A DNA stretch of 64,000 nucleotides from Phanerodontia chrysosporium. Lineage: Eukaryota; Basidiomycota; Agaricomycetes; Polyporales; Phanerochaetaceae. The notes below the pieces were generated by a model. It searched no databases. It had not been told where the DNA came from and worked only from the letters and a program-made list of their open reading frames with translations. The translations under genes were made by a program, and so were the position numbers. Shown here piece after piece: positions 35,764 to 47,941 of the stretch. Position 1 is the stretch's first letter. Each line of letters opens with the position of its first letter. The stretch covers positions 223,260-287,259 of the forward strand of contig MJGA01000032.1 in assembly GCA_001910725.1 (NCBI GenBank), read 5' to 3'.

Positions 35764-36538
35764 TTCGCAGGTGACGTGAACAGAAGCAGGCACGCACATC
35801 TGATCTCGCGGGGGCCTGCAGTACGTATTGTTGTGCAACCACGCTTGCCGCGAGCGCGCCGCCCAGGGACGCCCCGAGAATAGCAGCGGCTCCGCGCATA
35901 GGTGCCAGCGAGCCTTGTGTGCGCCGTCAGCCGCGCCTTGTGGTGCGTAGGTGCAGAAGGGAGCGTACCTTGTGCAAAGTGCGGCCTGCGTGGGCCCAGC
36001 GGAAGTTGACGATGTTGGCTCCGCGCAAGAAATGTCCGCTTATGGCAGCTAGTGCCTCTCGACCCGGTAGAAGCAACCGCGACGCTCCGCAACCCCGCGT
36101 GCACCATACTGTAAAACTCATCAAAGCATAGTAGTAGGCAGTGAAAACGAAGGAATCACTAATGTAGTGTGATAAAAGTGGGATAATGCGTAGCGTTTTG
36201 CCCAATTCTTGAATGCCATACAGCCTGGATAAACGCCAGACATCACATCACAGACCCACTAGAGGCAGTGAATAGGTTGCTGCCACCGGCATAAGTCGCA
36301 AAAAACTATCACACCTGACGGGGATTGAAGCCCTGGTGAACTGCATTTCCAAATGCTACGTTAGTTCTGCACTGCCACAGCTCATCGGCAGCAGTGAACC
36401 TGCCTGCAAATTTGTTTGTCTATGTGTCAACGCGAGTTCTTCCTCTTGATCAGTCTTTGAAAGATGATTTCAAAACATGGCTGTGTGATGACTGTACCAC
36501 AAAAACAGACCATCTAATTGTACCCTCTAATACAGACA
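35764..36538. other. intergenic
   Basis: Lies between the SurE-A promoter and the LeuRS stop. No coding evidence; a T-arm-like motif near 36310 does not fold into a tRNA. Confidence 0.55.
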
Positions 36539-39500
36539 TTATACGTTGTAGTACGCGAAAGCCGGTGAGCCTGGCTCTGCACCTTCGATCATAGCGGGGG
36601 AGAAGCCCTTCTCCTTGGCCTCGTCGACGAGGAAAACTTCAGCATCCACGAGGTTCAGGGACTTCTTGAAGTATGGAAGGACCTCGCGCAGGACCTCGAC
36701 CTCGGAGAAAGGCAGCGTCCGGTTGAAGGCAGTCTCCGCACCGAACTCGGCCATGCGTTTCTGCAGCGGGGACGGTGAGCATGGGTCGACAGCAGAAGCA
36801 AACGCAGAACTTACCTTGAACGCCTGCACGAACGGCATCGCACGCTTGTCCTTGATGAGGCCACGCTCGGTGAGCAGCGCGCGCACCTTGGCATCGTCGA
36901 CCTTGTCGCGCTCCGCGTCGTACGCGTCCTTGATGATCTGCACGCACGTGTTCTGCCACTCGGGGAAGCTTGTCGCGACGAAAATGCGCACACTCCTCGG
37001 CTTCTTCGGGTCATAAGACGCGGCCTGCCCGCCCTTGCCCTTGCTCATCTTCTTCAGGATCGTCAGCTCCGCGTCGCGCATGTTCTTCACGGTGCCGCGC
37101 ACGTACGCGCCCGCGTCGAGGATCGTCTTGTCAGGCGTCGCGGACGGCGTCGGCCAGCGTGCGTTCTGCACCGTCGTCGGCTCCTTGAGCACCTCCGTCC
37201 AGATGTGCTCCGAGAAGTGCGGCGCGATGGGCAGATGGTGAGCGCTGAGACGCGGATCCAGTACTGCACGAGGTCGGCATGCATGCCAACGTCGCCCGTG
37301 ACCTCACGGTACCAGTCCCGGGCAGACTGCAGCTCGTAGAAGCCGTACTTGAGCGCGTCCTTGTAGTTGGTCGCCTGGTAGTGGCCGTACGTCACGTTGA
37401 TGAGCTCGTTCACCTCGTTCTCGAACACGCGGTCGTGGAAGTTACGCTCGCCCGTGCGCAGGGAGGAAAGGTTCTGGATCATCTCCTCGCACCAGGTGAT
37501 GAGAGTGTGCAGGCGGAGGATGTTCGCGTTCGCGGACTTCTCGTCGAAGTTGGCGTCCTCGATACCATCGCCAGCATCGGCCAACGCAAGACGCATGGCG
37601 CCCGCGCCGAACTTCTCGATGCCCTGGCGCATGGTGAGAGTGTTGCCCTTGCTCTTCGACATCTTCTGGCCGTTCAACATCAAGTGGCCGTTCGTGCGCA
37701 TGCTCAACGGCCACTTGTCCTCGGGGAAGAGAGCAGCGTGGTTGTAGACGCAGAACGTCAAGTGGTTCGGGATGAGGTCCTTGCCAGAAGAGCGGATATC
37801 GAACGGATAGAAGTAGTCGAACTCGCGCTTCATGGTGTCGACGTGCTCCTTCGGGATGGTAGAGTCTGCTGGCCAAGGGCCGTCACGGAAGATGTATTCC
37901 CAGATCTCGTCGGTCATCTGCTCGGGCTTGATGGGCAAGAGACCAGGCTTGCTTCCGTCGATGGAGCCTAGAAGCTAGTATAAGGACAGTGGCGACAGAG
38001 TCGGCTATGGTACCTACCGTGAAGGAAGTGCGCGACGGTGTAGTACGCCATGTAGATCGTGGAGTCAGACAAACTCTCAACCAGGAATTGTGGGTCCCAT
38101 GGCAGCTTGGAGCCGAGGCCATAGGTACGAGCGCACGCCCACTTGTTCAACCAGTTCAGCACACTCTCGAAACCGTTCCGCGTCTCAGCGTTGTACGTCT
38201 CCATCTTGGCAACCAGCCTGCAAAGCATTTGTCAGCAAACGTGCAGGCGCACTCCGATCAAAGCGGAAACCTACTTCTCAGCCTGGGCCTTCCAGGAGGG
38301 CTCACCGTAGTCCAAGTACCACTGATCCATCAGGGCGACAACGCACTCGTCACCGCTGCGGGAGATGACGAGGCCCTCGGGCTCCGCATAGGCGATGGCG
38401 AGGTTCTGCGCGATCATGCTCTCGCGGACCTTCGCCTTCGCCTCCTGCACAGGCTCGCCCTTGAACTCGCCTACAAGCATGGTGCCGTTGTAGAAGCCCT
38501 CCTTATACGCGATTTCCTTCGCCTCGGCAAGGGGCTTCGCGTCCTTCGGGGAGTTGATCTTCAGCTTCTTGACCAGGGCAGGGGCAGTCATGTCACCGTA
38601 CGTAGGTGTCGAGATGACTGGGACGGGGTCAATCGCAGCCCAAGACGGGTCGATCTTGTAGTACTCGGCCTTCTTGCGGAGGTCCATGAGGGTGGCGTAA
38701 TCATCAGGGGAGTCGGAGGGGACGGATGTGACGACACCAGTACCCTTGGTGGCCAAAACAGTCTCCATAGGGAGCACATAGACCTCAGGGTGGATAGCCA
38801 ACGGTGCGTGGATCTTGGTGCCGATAAGCTTCGATCCGTCGATCTCCAGGAGCTGGTGAACCTGACCGCGCGTGGCGAAGGTGCCCTGGAATGCCATGTT
38901 GCGGGCAGCGCGGGTGGTGCAGATAAATGCCTCTGTGTCGTTGACCGCGAACACACCGTACTTGAGAGTTGGGCTCACGAAGCAATTTGTCTGGCCGTAC
39001 ATGGTCTCTGGACGGAGGGTGGCAGCGACTAGGAAGACCTTACGACCGCCAACCTTGCCCTCGATCTCCGCCTTGGCCGCGTCGCTCCACTGCACGACAG
39101 CCATTTTGATGCCAGTGTACTCCTGGGGGCCAAGGCCTCACCCTCAGAACGGTCGTGGTCCATACATGGCTGGCCGTCCTTTGGCGAATAGATCGTATAG
39201 CGCTCACCGAACTTGATCTTGCCCAAGCTGTAGAGCTTGTTGGTCTGCCAGCGGACGAAGGCGTCGTAGTACGGATTCTTGTCTGTTGTGAGGAAGGAGC
39301 GCCGCCAGTCGATGCGAGAACCGAACGCGGCGTGGTCGTCCATGCAGATCGGCGGGAAGTAATCGAGCCAGTAGTAGGGATCGGCAAACTTCTTGATCTC
39401 GGACCGAGGCACACCAATGGACTCCATAATCTGGAACTGGTACTGAAGGCCAGTCGCCTTCGCTGCGACCTTGCCCTTCTTCGCCTTGTCAGCACGGTGA

Positions 39501-40063
39501 GGACTTGGGTCATCTTCAGTCGTCGTCGGAGCGGATGAGGATGCGGGTTCACCGCCTCCTCCTCAGGCTGGAACTTCTCGAAGTCGGGTCCGAACATCTC
39601 CATCTCGCGAACAATCTTGTCTGCAGCAGCCTGAGCAAATATGAGAACAAGGCATTGGCACGCCACAGAGAACGCACCTTGATTGGCATGCCCGTGCAAT
39701 GGAATCCGTGAGGGAACAAGACGCGCTTGCCGAGCATGCGTTGGAAGCCCGCAGCGAACTCAATTTTTGAGATGGTGAAGGCATGGCCCAAGTGCAGGGA
39801 GCCGTTCATGTACGGGTAGGGGAAGTTTCCGAACCACTTGGGGTACTTTTCGCGCACTTCGGTAGCGGACAAGCCCTCCATCTCCTCGCGAGTCGGCGCG
39901 TTAACTTCGAAGATACGTTCTTTCGCCCATCGCTCCTGGTATTTTGTTTCGAGGCTTTTCAAGAAGTCACGCTTGCCGGTCTGGAGGAGTGTGAGCGGAG
40001 CAACTACTGCCAAAGCGTCAGACGCACCTGGGCAAGCTCAATGGGACCTGTCGAGGCAGCCAT
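36539..40063 (-). CDS. CDC60: cytosolic leucyl-tRNA synthetase
   Basis: Charges tRNA-Leu with leucine. It starts [12 protein letters not shown], splices to [18 protein letters not shown], and shows the class I HIGH motif as [11 protein letters not shown] and the KMSKS loop as [11 protein letters not shown]. The editing domain (CP1) includes [15 protein letters not shown] and [15 protein letters not shown]. Further landmarks are [59 protein letters not shown] and [20 protein letters not shown]. It ends [10 protein letters not shown]. At least three sites lack one base (about 39555, 39136 and 37229), each restoring the conserved frame if a G or C run is one longer. The long form matches archaeal/eukaryotic cytosolic LeuRS, not the mitochondrial type. 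Confidence 0.96.
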
Positions 40064-40686
40064 CTTGGATCGGAAACGTATAGTACAACTCGTGCGCAGA
40101 CGAGGTAGATGGAGGTTTCTCCGAAGAGCGAAAATGATGACTGGCCGGCGGGATAGGCGTTATATACGCATGCAATCGATGTCCAGTGCAGGCCGAGTCA
40201 GCAGTCCGCGTCCAACAAATAAATTACAGTTTCGCGCTGCACCAGGTTGGAAGTATTTATTACTAAAGATGTACATATTGGGATATATTGCCACACAAAC
40301 TCATCACTTTGATACTGGAACTGCCATATTTGGAGGATATCCGCGTCCCAGTCTGCTAAATCTCTACTGCCACCTTGTCTAACACATACCACCTAGAGAG
40401 AACCCTTCTTGTGAGTTATCTCCTGAACGCTGCGCAGCATGCGTCTGTAATGGTTGATTTGCCGGCAAATTGCAGCCTTGAGAAGACTGCGGCGTGTGCG
40501 ATGCGCAAACAAGCTTGGCTGACTGCTCGACGCTATACGACAGCTGCGAGCAGTGACTCATGCTTGTCATTTCAAACGCCTGTTGCCGTGTATACAGCCA
40601 GACTGACATTGGGATAAGTCGTAGGTCGGAAGTTTTGGGCAAACGTCTGTCCATCTCTGCTAGGTAGGCCAGTTCTTCAGTCGTGT
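40064..40686. other. divergent promoter between LeuRS and PUS3
   Basis: About 620 bp between two starts pointing away from each other. I see no gene inside. Confidence 0.6.
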
Positions 40687-42320
40687 ATGAGACGCGGCGT
40701 CTACAGTCTCTTGCAGCGAAAGAACATGGCCAAGGTGCAACACTACGACAAGTGCTCAAAGGATGACCTCATCTCCCGCATAATTGAGCTAGAAGGGTCC
40801 TTGAAAGAGACCAGAACCAAACTCAAAGCCGCTCAAGGCAAGAGTGCATTCTTAATTCCCCGCCCAAGGGCGACCAGAAAGCGTTCAACTTCGCTGCGCA
40901 CCCCACTCGTAAAATCGCCTTGAAGTTCACCTACGACGGTAGCTTCTACAATGGCCTCGAGTTCCAACGAGATCCGACCCCGCTACCCACAGTAGAAGAA
41001 GTTCTATGGGGAGCTCTCGTGCACACTCGACTCGTGGATCCCGACGTCGGCATGGAAGGCGTAGGCTGGGAGAAATGCGGACGCACGGACCGGGGAGTCA
41101 GTGCAGCTGGCCAAGTGGTGAGCTTTCGGATTCGAAGCGCGTTGAAGGGTCTCAAAGCCGCCGAGTCGACACAACCGAAACAACCTACCCCCTCGACCGA
41201 TCTCAGCGAGAGTATCGCAGCGGATCAGCTCGTGAACGATGACAACGATGAGCTAGAACTTGACGACGCCTTCGGAGCTCTCAGTACCTGGGACGAACCA
41301 CCCAGTAATACCGTCCTCAGTACGAACAACATCAAAATGAGCTCGGACGACAACGACGAGCTCAAATACGTCTCAACTCTCAACAACATCCTTCCTCCGA
41401 CAATACGCGTTCTGGCATGGTCGCCTGTTTCCGAGGACTTTTCTGCTCGATACAACTGTCGCTACCGCCATTACAAATACTTCTTCCTTTCTCGCGGGTT
41501 GGACATCGCAGCAATGCGTGACGGTGCTGAGCGGCTCGTCGGCGAGCACGATTTCCGCAACCTACACAAGCTGGATCCAGCAAAGCAGCTCACGACCTTC
41601 CGGCGTCGTATTCTTCGTGCAGACATCAACGCTGTCGATCCCGCTGCTCGTGACGACGTCCCTCAGATGTATGTTCTTGACCTGGTCGGTACAGCGTTCC
41701 TTTACAACCAAGTGCGGCATATCATGGCCATCCTCTTCCTCATCGGTGCAGGACTCGAAAAGTCCTGGATCATGACTGCACTTCTGAACGCCGACCCAGA
41801 AAACCCATACCCTCCGTACCGTCCGGGCGAACCTGTGCCGCCGGTCGTGACCACCAAGCCCATCTATCAGATGGCTGACTCACTGCCGCTCGTGCTCTGG
41901 GACACCGGTTTCTCGGAGGGCGATGTGTCGTGGCGGACGGACTACAAGGGCCCTGAAGGCCCGACGAAGGCCGCGAAGCCGTTCGCCAAGAACGTTTGCA
42001 CGCAACTCCGTGCCGCCCACGAACGCACCCTCATTCACGCCGCATTGCATGAGCACTTCTTCAAGGCCGCTGCACAGTACCACGACATGCCGCCAGACTT
42101 CTTCCCGATTACTCCAGACAGTCCTCCGATTCCGAAGGGCGTCGTCTTTGGCGTGCCGTTGGGCGGCGCACAGCAGAAGGACACGGCGCTCTACGTCCCA
42201 ATTCTGGAGCGGCAAAGGTTGGATCCGGTCGAAGTCTCGAACGAACGTTGGAGGGTAGGGAAGGGGGCTCGGCGAGCTGCGCGGGATGCGGATGCGGCAG
42301 CGGAAGGTGGCGAGGAATAG
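40687..42320 (+). CDS. DEG1: tRNA pseudouridine synthase 3 (Pus3/Deg1)
   Basis: Converts U38 and U39 in the anticodon arm of many tRNAs to pseudouridine. A single exon of about 544 codons. The N terminus is a short coiled-coil-like segment (YDKCSKDDLISRIIELEGSL) seen in Pus3 proteins. The core begins RKIALKFTYDGSFYNGLEFQ, with the catalytic Asp in CGRTDRGVSAAGQVVSF. Then come NCRYRHYKYFFLSRGLD, HDFRNLHKLD and YNQVRHIMAILFLIG. An Asp/Glu/Asn-rich insertion (about 41230-41370) is inside the domain. The start may be 40687 or MAKVQ at 40726. One base appears missing in the C run 40858-40861, which otherwise separates the N-terminal part from the core. Confidence 0.94.
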
Positions 42321-42709
42321 AACGCTACCTACAACACGTTCATGCTGTGAGTATACTTCCTCTCAGTGTACCTTTACATGTGCTCTTGCTCATCTTGCGG
42401 ATTTTTCCCATAGCATGTACCTCAGTAGCCATGTGTTCTTCATAGATCGTAGCCCGCTTCTCTTAGGAAAGCGTGGCCTATGCGGGTAATACCTACTGAT
42501 TATACAGTCTTCCGAAGAGCGTGGTGGCACTCACGGGCTTGATATATGAGCGTGAATCGGCCACTTTCGCTGCCGTCTATGTAGCCTAGTGCTTCTCTTT
42601 GATGGCTCCATCATTCCTTTGCATCGAGCTCACGACGTTCACATGGGTCAGTCATGAACGTGCATGGCCTTGAAAGTATTTAAAGGTCTCTTGTGCGCCG
42701 CGTAGAAAC
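42321..42709. other. intergenic, promoter of SurE-like gene B
   Basis: TATTTAAAG at 42678-42686 is a possible TATA box about 30 nt before the start codon. That would place transcription start almost at the ATG, so the true promoter may be elsewhere. Confidence 0.4.
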
Positions 42710-43919
42710 ATGCAGCTTACAAGACAGTCGCTGACGATGTTTTTGCACCCCTGGCTCACTCTTGTTTCCCTCGTGGTCGTAGCACACAGCCAGAACATCA
42801 TTCTCACTAATGACGATGGGTGGGCTACTGCCCAGATTCGTGCCCAGAATGATGCGCTGAGATCCGCTGGCTTCAATGTGAGTAATGGAACATTTGGCCA
42901 AGTACCTCTAGTTAGTGCTGACCATGCTTGCACAGGTCGTCTTGTCCGCGCCTGCGGAGCAGGAGTCAGGAACGGGATCAGACACGGCTACTCCGACCCC
43001 GCTGACGCAGCCTTGCGAGTTCAATACCTGCCCTACTGGCTCACCAGCGGAGGGGTTCAACGCCAGTGACCGTAAGCGCACTCGCGATTGCGATGGGATA
43101 GTTCAAGCTGATCCGTGGCCTCAGCTCGACTGAACTGGGTCAACTCGTTCCCGTGAGTTTTCACAAAATCCCATCATTGTTTACGCTGATGCACTATTCC
43201 CACCGTAGCGTCGATGCAGTCCGTTTTGGTATCCAGACTCTCAGTCCAAAGTTCTTTGGGGGCCCACCGGACTTTGTCGTCTCTGGCCCAAACATCGGAA
43301 GTGAGCAGCAATCTTGCGTAGTTTAGGAATGCCTTACAAACACTCTCCGATAGCGAACTTGGGCTCAGGTATCACTGGATCGGGCACGGTGTACGTATCA
43401 GCTCCCATATCCGTAGCTGGAATGAGCCTGACCCACAGGTCCAGCGGAGCGGCTTGCGAAGCTGCGAAGGAAGGTATTCCGTCTACAGCATTTTCCGGCA
43501 CCTCAACTTCGCAGGTGTCGTTCACGACTCTGGAGACATCTCCCAACTCCCCCGCGACCCTTGCAGCGCTCGCGTACTCCCAGCTCACTGTGACGTTCGT
43601 CGAAGCCCTCCTTGCATCGCCTGCAAGGCCTATCCTGCCTCCCAATACAACCATCAACGTCAACTTTCCCTCTACGTCTGGCTGCTCTTCCGTCTCTGAC
43701 TTTAACTTTGTCTTCACGCGCCTCATCTCGAATTCCAGTGCGACGGACGTCACGACCTGCGGTACAGACCATCTGCCGGTGGAGACGACCGTTGTGCACA
43801 GTTCTGGGTGTCATGTCAGTGTCACTGTCATTGATGCGAACACCAAGAAGGATGTAGAAGCAACTAGACAGGCCGCAGTGCTGGAGAGGATCTCTGGGCT
43901 GCTGAGTTGCTTTGACTGA
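42710..43919 (+). CDS. secreted SurE-like phosphatase, paralogue B
   Basis: Starts MQLTRQSLTMFLHPWLTLVS, a likely signal peptide, then NIILTNDDGWATAQIRAQ (SurE NDDG metal site). Spliced exons read VVLSAPAEQESG, TQPCEFNTCPTGSPAEGFNA, PRLNWVNSFP, PPDFVVSGPNIG, GAACEAAKEGIPSTAFSG, NTTINVNFPS and a C-terminal ISGLLSCFD. Introns include 43069-43130, 43152-43207, 43302-43357 and 43405-43440. The overall plan equals paralogue A, with strong divergence between motifs, so the duplication is old. There are no frame breaks. The tRNA-Ser gene starts 40 bp after the stop. Confidence 0.87.
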
Positions 43920-43959
43920 GAATAATGTCACATAATGTATTTATGGATTCCGAAAACAA

Positions 43960-44052
43960 GGCACTATAGCCAAGTGGTTACGGCGGTTGATTCGAATCCG
44001 TTCGAATATCAACTCCTCTTCGAGGGCGCAGGTTCGAATCCTGCTGGTGTCG
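43960..44052 (+). tRNA. tRNA-Ser(CGA) with 11-nt intron, copy 2
   Basis: Same fold, anticodon and length as the copy at 29904. I count two differences in 93 nt: one in the intron (TCTG to TCCG) and one in the 3' acceptor strand (TAGTGTC to TGGTGTC, giving a T-G wobble). AACAA precedes and a T5 terminator follows (44055). Confidence 0.92.
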
Positions 44053-44373
44053 TCTTTTTGCATTGTTCGAACTAATGCTGTACATACGCCTCAATTCCGC
44101 CAGCAAATCATTTACCTCTTACGTCGTATTTTCCTTACCTAAATTTGTGAATTGACCATCGGAATCTTGAGCAGACAGTCATTCCCAAATCCTGACTCGT
44201 GGTTTGTGTCCGCTTCCCACAGAGAGGTCACATTGAAAAAGTCTACAAGAATCATTTGTCTACACACGGGGAACACTTCGAGTCGGAAAGTCTACAAGTC
44301 TATGTAAAAGGTCCTTTTGAGTTATTGCCGTCACTTGCTCAGGGTTGCGAGCTTGTGTGGCCCACTACACCCC
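44053..44373. other. intergenic
   Basis: tRNA 3' flank and thioesterase 3' flank. Nothing else seen. Confidence 0.6.
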
Positions 44374-46333
44374 TCAGACATCCTCAGGCTGGATCAGACG
44401 CTTCGCGGAACGCAGGCCACGGATCTCTGTGCCGAGGTCCAGCGCACGCTTGCCTTCAATCCACCACATCGCCTCTGTCATTGCGGTTGAGTGTGTGTCC
44501 GAGTGCGTAGCAATAACAGGCGCGTACCCTGATACGTCTTCGGCACGACCGTGCGCTCCAGCGGCTCGCCTTCCTCGCGGCACCACGTGAAGCGAAAGTC
44601 GTTCGTCGTCTCCTCCTTGCCGGTGTGTATATCGACGGCACTTGCCTTGACGGTGACGTGCTGTGGGGCCTGTCAGAAACGTATCCGCGGGGAGAGTAGT
44701 AGGTGGGAACATACAACGAGTACTGGGAACTCCTTCGTCGACGTCGTGTGGACAATGTACGACTTTAGCCGCAGGATTGAGCCGATGGGGACAGGACGCG
44801 CAAACGAAATGCTGTCGAGCGAGAGGAAGCGCAGGGGCCCCCGCGCGAAGAGCATAGAGTTGGAGTACCCCAATTCGTATGCCAACCGCATCAGATAGCC
44901 TGCGAGGAGCCCTTAGTCTACAGCGATCAGGAGAGGGGCAACGGAACGTACCACCGAAGATCTTGTGATGAATACTAAAAAAAGCCAGTCAGACACGAGT
45001 TCATCACTCGGTCTCAACAACTCACTTTCGCTCCTGAGGATACATCAACATGGTCTTCTCGAGACGTGTGCTGCCCATGGGGACCTGTTCGCCACTACCG
45101 AGTTGCAGGTCGACTGTCTCCGCCTCCCCGGTCGATTGCAGGTAGAGCTGGTGCAGCGCCTCGGCTTCGACCGAGGATGGTGGAACCTTGGCCAGCGACT
45201 GGCTGGCGATGGTCGTTCTGCGGTTCTTGTGCGCTAGTAAAATAAAAAGCGTGAGATTTCAAACGAGAGGTCCTTCGGGGTGGGCTAGTACCTTCACCGA
45301 TGCGCCAGAGTGTTTGGTCCTCGGGGTCTCAAGCACGAGTGGATTCACGGGGAAGGCCTTGTGTGTCTTGCTGTCCCTGCATACCATGCAGAACCGACCT
45401 GCAAGCCTGATCAGTTATGCTGGAGAACGGAATGACGGATGATGTACCTAGCAGGACGGTCTCTTCGGTGCCGTCATGGTCGAGGGCTTCCATCCGCACC
45501 GCAACTTCGACAGACGACCTGCCAACATAGATCACCTGGCCGCTGAGGCGGAGGTCCCGTGCGAGGGAAAGGTCACCCAACACATCCAACCTTCCAGACC
45601 TCTCGTCAGTGGACGGTCCACCACCAGGCCATGAGGAACTCACCGGTCGACACTCGCAGTGACGAGGTAGAACGGCAGGTCCTGCTCGTTCGCGAGGCGC
45701 TCGACGGGGCCGAGCATGTGCTTGTACGCGATCGCGCCCGCGAGCGAGTCGAGGTGCTCCATGAGCATGCCCGTGCGGATCCCGCCGCCCGTATTCGTGT
45801 AGCGCTCGAGCAGGCGCGGCTCGGACGCGAAGCGGAGGCACTCCTCCGAGTACGCGTCCGCCATCGTGCGCGGCGTCGCCTCGTGCGGCGCGCCCTCGGG
45901 CTCGGGCGTGCCTGCGCGGGTGCCCTCGCGCGAGCGCCGCAGCGACTCGTGCCACGACACGCCGCTGCGCATCGTGAAGGACCTGCGGCGTGGCGTCAGC
46001 GGTGGATGTGTGCGTGGCGCACTGGGACTTACGTCTTCCGCTCGGGGCGAACGCGCTGGCCTTGTCGGGCACACGGTGTCAGAGCGCGGACAGACGGAGA
46101 AATGCAGAGCGGAAGCACGTACGGACGGCGCGGAGGAGGCTGTCCATGGAGGTGACGTCGTGTGTCTCCGACTGCGCGCCCTCCTCCTTGGAGCGGGCGA
46201 TCTCGGCGGCCGTGTTCTGATTCATGAGAGACGTCGTGAACGCGCGCATGGCAGTAGCTTGCCATGCCGCGCCGGGCTGCGCGTGGCTCGCGGCCTGGCG
46301 CATCGCATGGCGGATCTCTCCAGAGTGCCTCAT
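44374..46333 (-). CDS. mitochondrial acyl-CoA thioesterase, ACOT9-like, copy A
   Basis: Double-hotdog thioesterase hydrolysing acyl-CoA to fatty acid and CoA. It starts MRHSGEIRHAMRQAASHAQP, an Arg-rich amphipathic presequence ending ATAMRAFTTS (RAF/TTS resembles a matrix-protease site). Hotdog 1 includes GIRTGMLMEHLDSLAGAIAY, FYLVTASVDR and LSGQVIYVGRSSVEVAVRME, then RFCMVCRDSKTHKAFPVNPL. Hotdog 2 begins HKIFGGYLMRLAYELGYSNS and runs through ISFARPVPIGSILRLKSYIV and TNDFRFTWCREEGEPLERTV. It ends RLIQPEDV. The exon pattern is the same as in copy B, located 2.8 kb upstream in transcription direction. I saw no frame break in this copy. Confidence 0.88.
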
Positions 46334-47482
46334 CGCCTGTTGGTAGCGGTTGGAAGAGTGTGGCGGGGTGCCGAGGGCGGTGTGAAGGGTGTGAGGAGGG
46401 TGGTGGTCCTGCTGTCCAGGTCGGGGTGTCCCTGCAGCTTTAATATACCACAGGGGGCGCCCGCCCGACCGCCCTAGCATTGCACACTCACCCTCGTACC
46501 CACCGTTGTGCACGGTACCTATGCAAATCGCCGAGCGCGCGAGAAAACTGACGTGCTGCAATGTGCGGGACCCTAGATTAGCCCACGAGCGGTGTGGGCA
46601 GTCGTGGCGGCGAGGTTGTGGGCCACATAAGGCAGGTGTGGTCGATTTGTCGCGATGTCACCCCGCTCCGAAGAAAACCTGCCAGGCGGGACGCGTGAAG
46701 CGCGCAGAGGTGGCAAATGGAGACGCCGCGGGCTTGCTCGAAGCGATAGCAGCGAGGATCATAGATAGCCTTGCACAGCATGCGCTGTCGCGGCGCCAGA
46801 AGCCCTCCGGCGCCTTCGCGAGCACGCGATGAGCCCCGAGCAGGCCCCTGCGCGCCCGCTGCGCAAGCGTTGCGTGTTGCGGCACCGTAAAACGCAGCGC
46901 TGCGGAGGGCGGAAGGCTTGTGGATGGCGACCCGCGCACCGCACCTCCGCGGCCAATCGTCGCTCCGCTTGAGATTTTTCGTACGGGCCCTGCCGCGAAG
47001 CTTCGCTGAGTGAAATCGAGGCCTGGTTCTCGGGACTATGGTGACAAGCCCGGGAACGACGGGGTTCGCGGGGATGTCCATGTGGCGCACAATGGGCCTA
47101 GCCGCCGCAGCTGGGGGGCGCCAAACACCCCAATGTGGGTCGGATCCACAGAATCATTTCACAGCGATAGGATGTGCCGAGGAAGCCGCGAAGCTTGGTT
47201 GACGCAGCCTATAGATGCTGGGGATCTGCGGGAGGAGGACGCCGTTGCAATGTGGACAGTTGCGTAACTGCCGTGGAGCGTGGTTCGCAGAAGTGGCAGG
47301 GCCCGCGAAGTCCGAGCGAAATGGCCTTCGGATTTGCATCCCGAAAGCTCCCTTGCAATCAGGGACCAAAGAGTTGGGCTGAGGGTTGGCCCTGCATGCT
47401 AAGCTGCGCAATGACGAAGGAGAGATGGGCGGGAAAATAAGACCTAGGCGGCCCCATGCAGCGACAACATAGTAAATTCTGC
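46334..47482. other. intergenic, GC-rich
   Basis: Copy A promoter and about 900 bp of GC-rich sequence. A 170-codon minus-strand frame (46578-47090) has no recognisable family. No RNA recognised. Confidence 0.5.
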
Positions 47483-47941
47483 TTACTCGAGCCCGGAGCG
47501 GGAGGAGGATATCGAGTACAAGTCAATATTACCACTGTCCTCGTCGACGCGGACAACCACCCCGTTCTCCTTGGACGCCGTCTGCGCTGCTCTTTGTTTA
47601 TCTAGGGCTTGCAAGTCGATGACCTTCGGCCGTCGCTGAGGCGGCCTAGGACGAGGGCGCCCGAGGATGTCCGGAGGGCGTGCATCCAGAAAGACAGGCA
47701 GGCATCTGTACCCCGGGTAAAACAACAACGTGCGAGCGGAGAGTGAGAAGCACTGACTTGAGTTATCGATTGGCAAACAGCGTAGCCTACGTAAATCTTC
47801 TTCTCGCGTGCGAGTCAGTTGGAAACGGTCCGGTCGCGACCACATATAAAGTGCGACTGCTGCGCACCATTCCAGAGCTGTGCATGCTACAAAAAGCAGG
47901 TGGTTAGCGAGTATACAAGACTGACTGCACACAGGATGCAA
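47483..47941 (-). CDS. possible small single-pass membrane protein
   Basis: An open frame whose N-terminal part is hydrophobic (LLFVACTALEWCAAVALYMW). It is followed by charged RPDRFQLTRTREEDLRRL, then a Pro/Arg-rich stretch and a polar C terminus (VIDLQALDKQRAAQ ... SSSRSGLE). The change from membrane-like to polar composition is protein-like, but no family is recognised, and the start and any introns are unclear. A neighbouring hydrophobic frame (47887-48102) could be an alternative first exon. It could equally be chance. Confidence 0.25.
   Translation of the reverse strand: MHPVCSQSCILANHLLFVACTALEWCAAVALYMWSRPDRFQLTRTREEDLRRLRCLPIDNSSQCFSLSARTLLFYPGYRCLPVFLDARPPDILGRPRPRPPQRRPKVIDLQALDKQRAAQTASKENGVVVRVDEDSGNIDLYSISSSRSGLE

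Noticed and set aside
36305..36345. Minus-strand T-arm-like GGGCTTCAATCCC followed by a T run, suggesting a tRNA
   Set aside because: No matching acceptor or anticodon stem could be built around it.
46578..47090. 170-codon minus-strand frame in the GC-rich gap
   Set aside because: Composition-driven open frame without splice signals or family.
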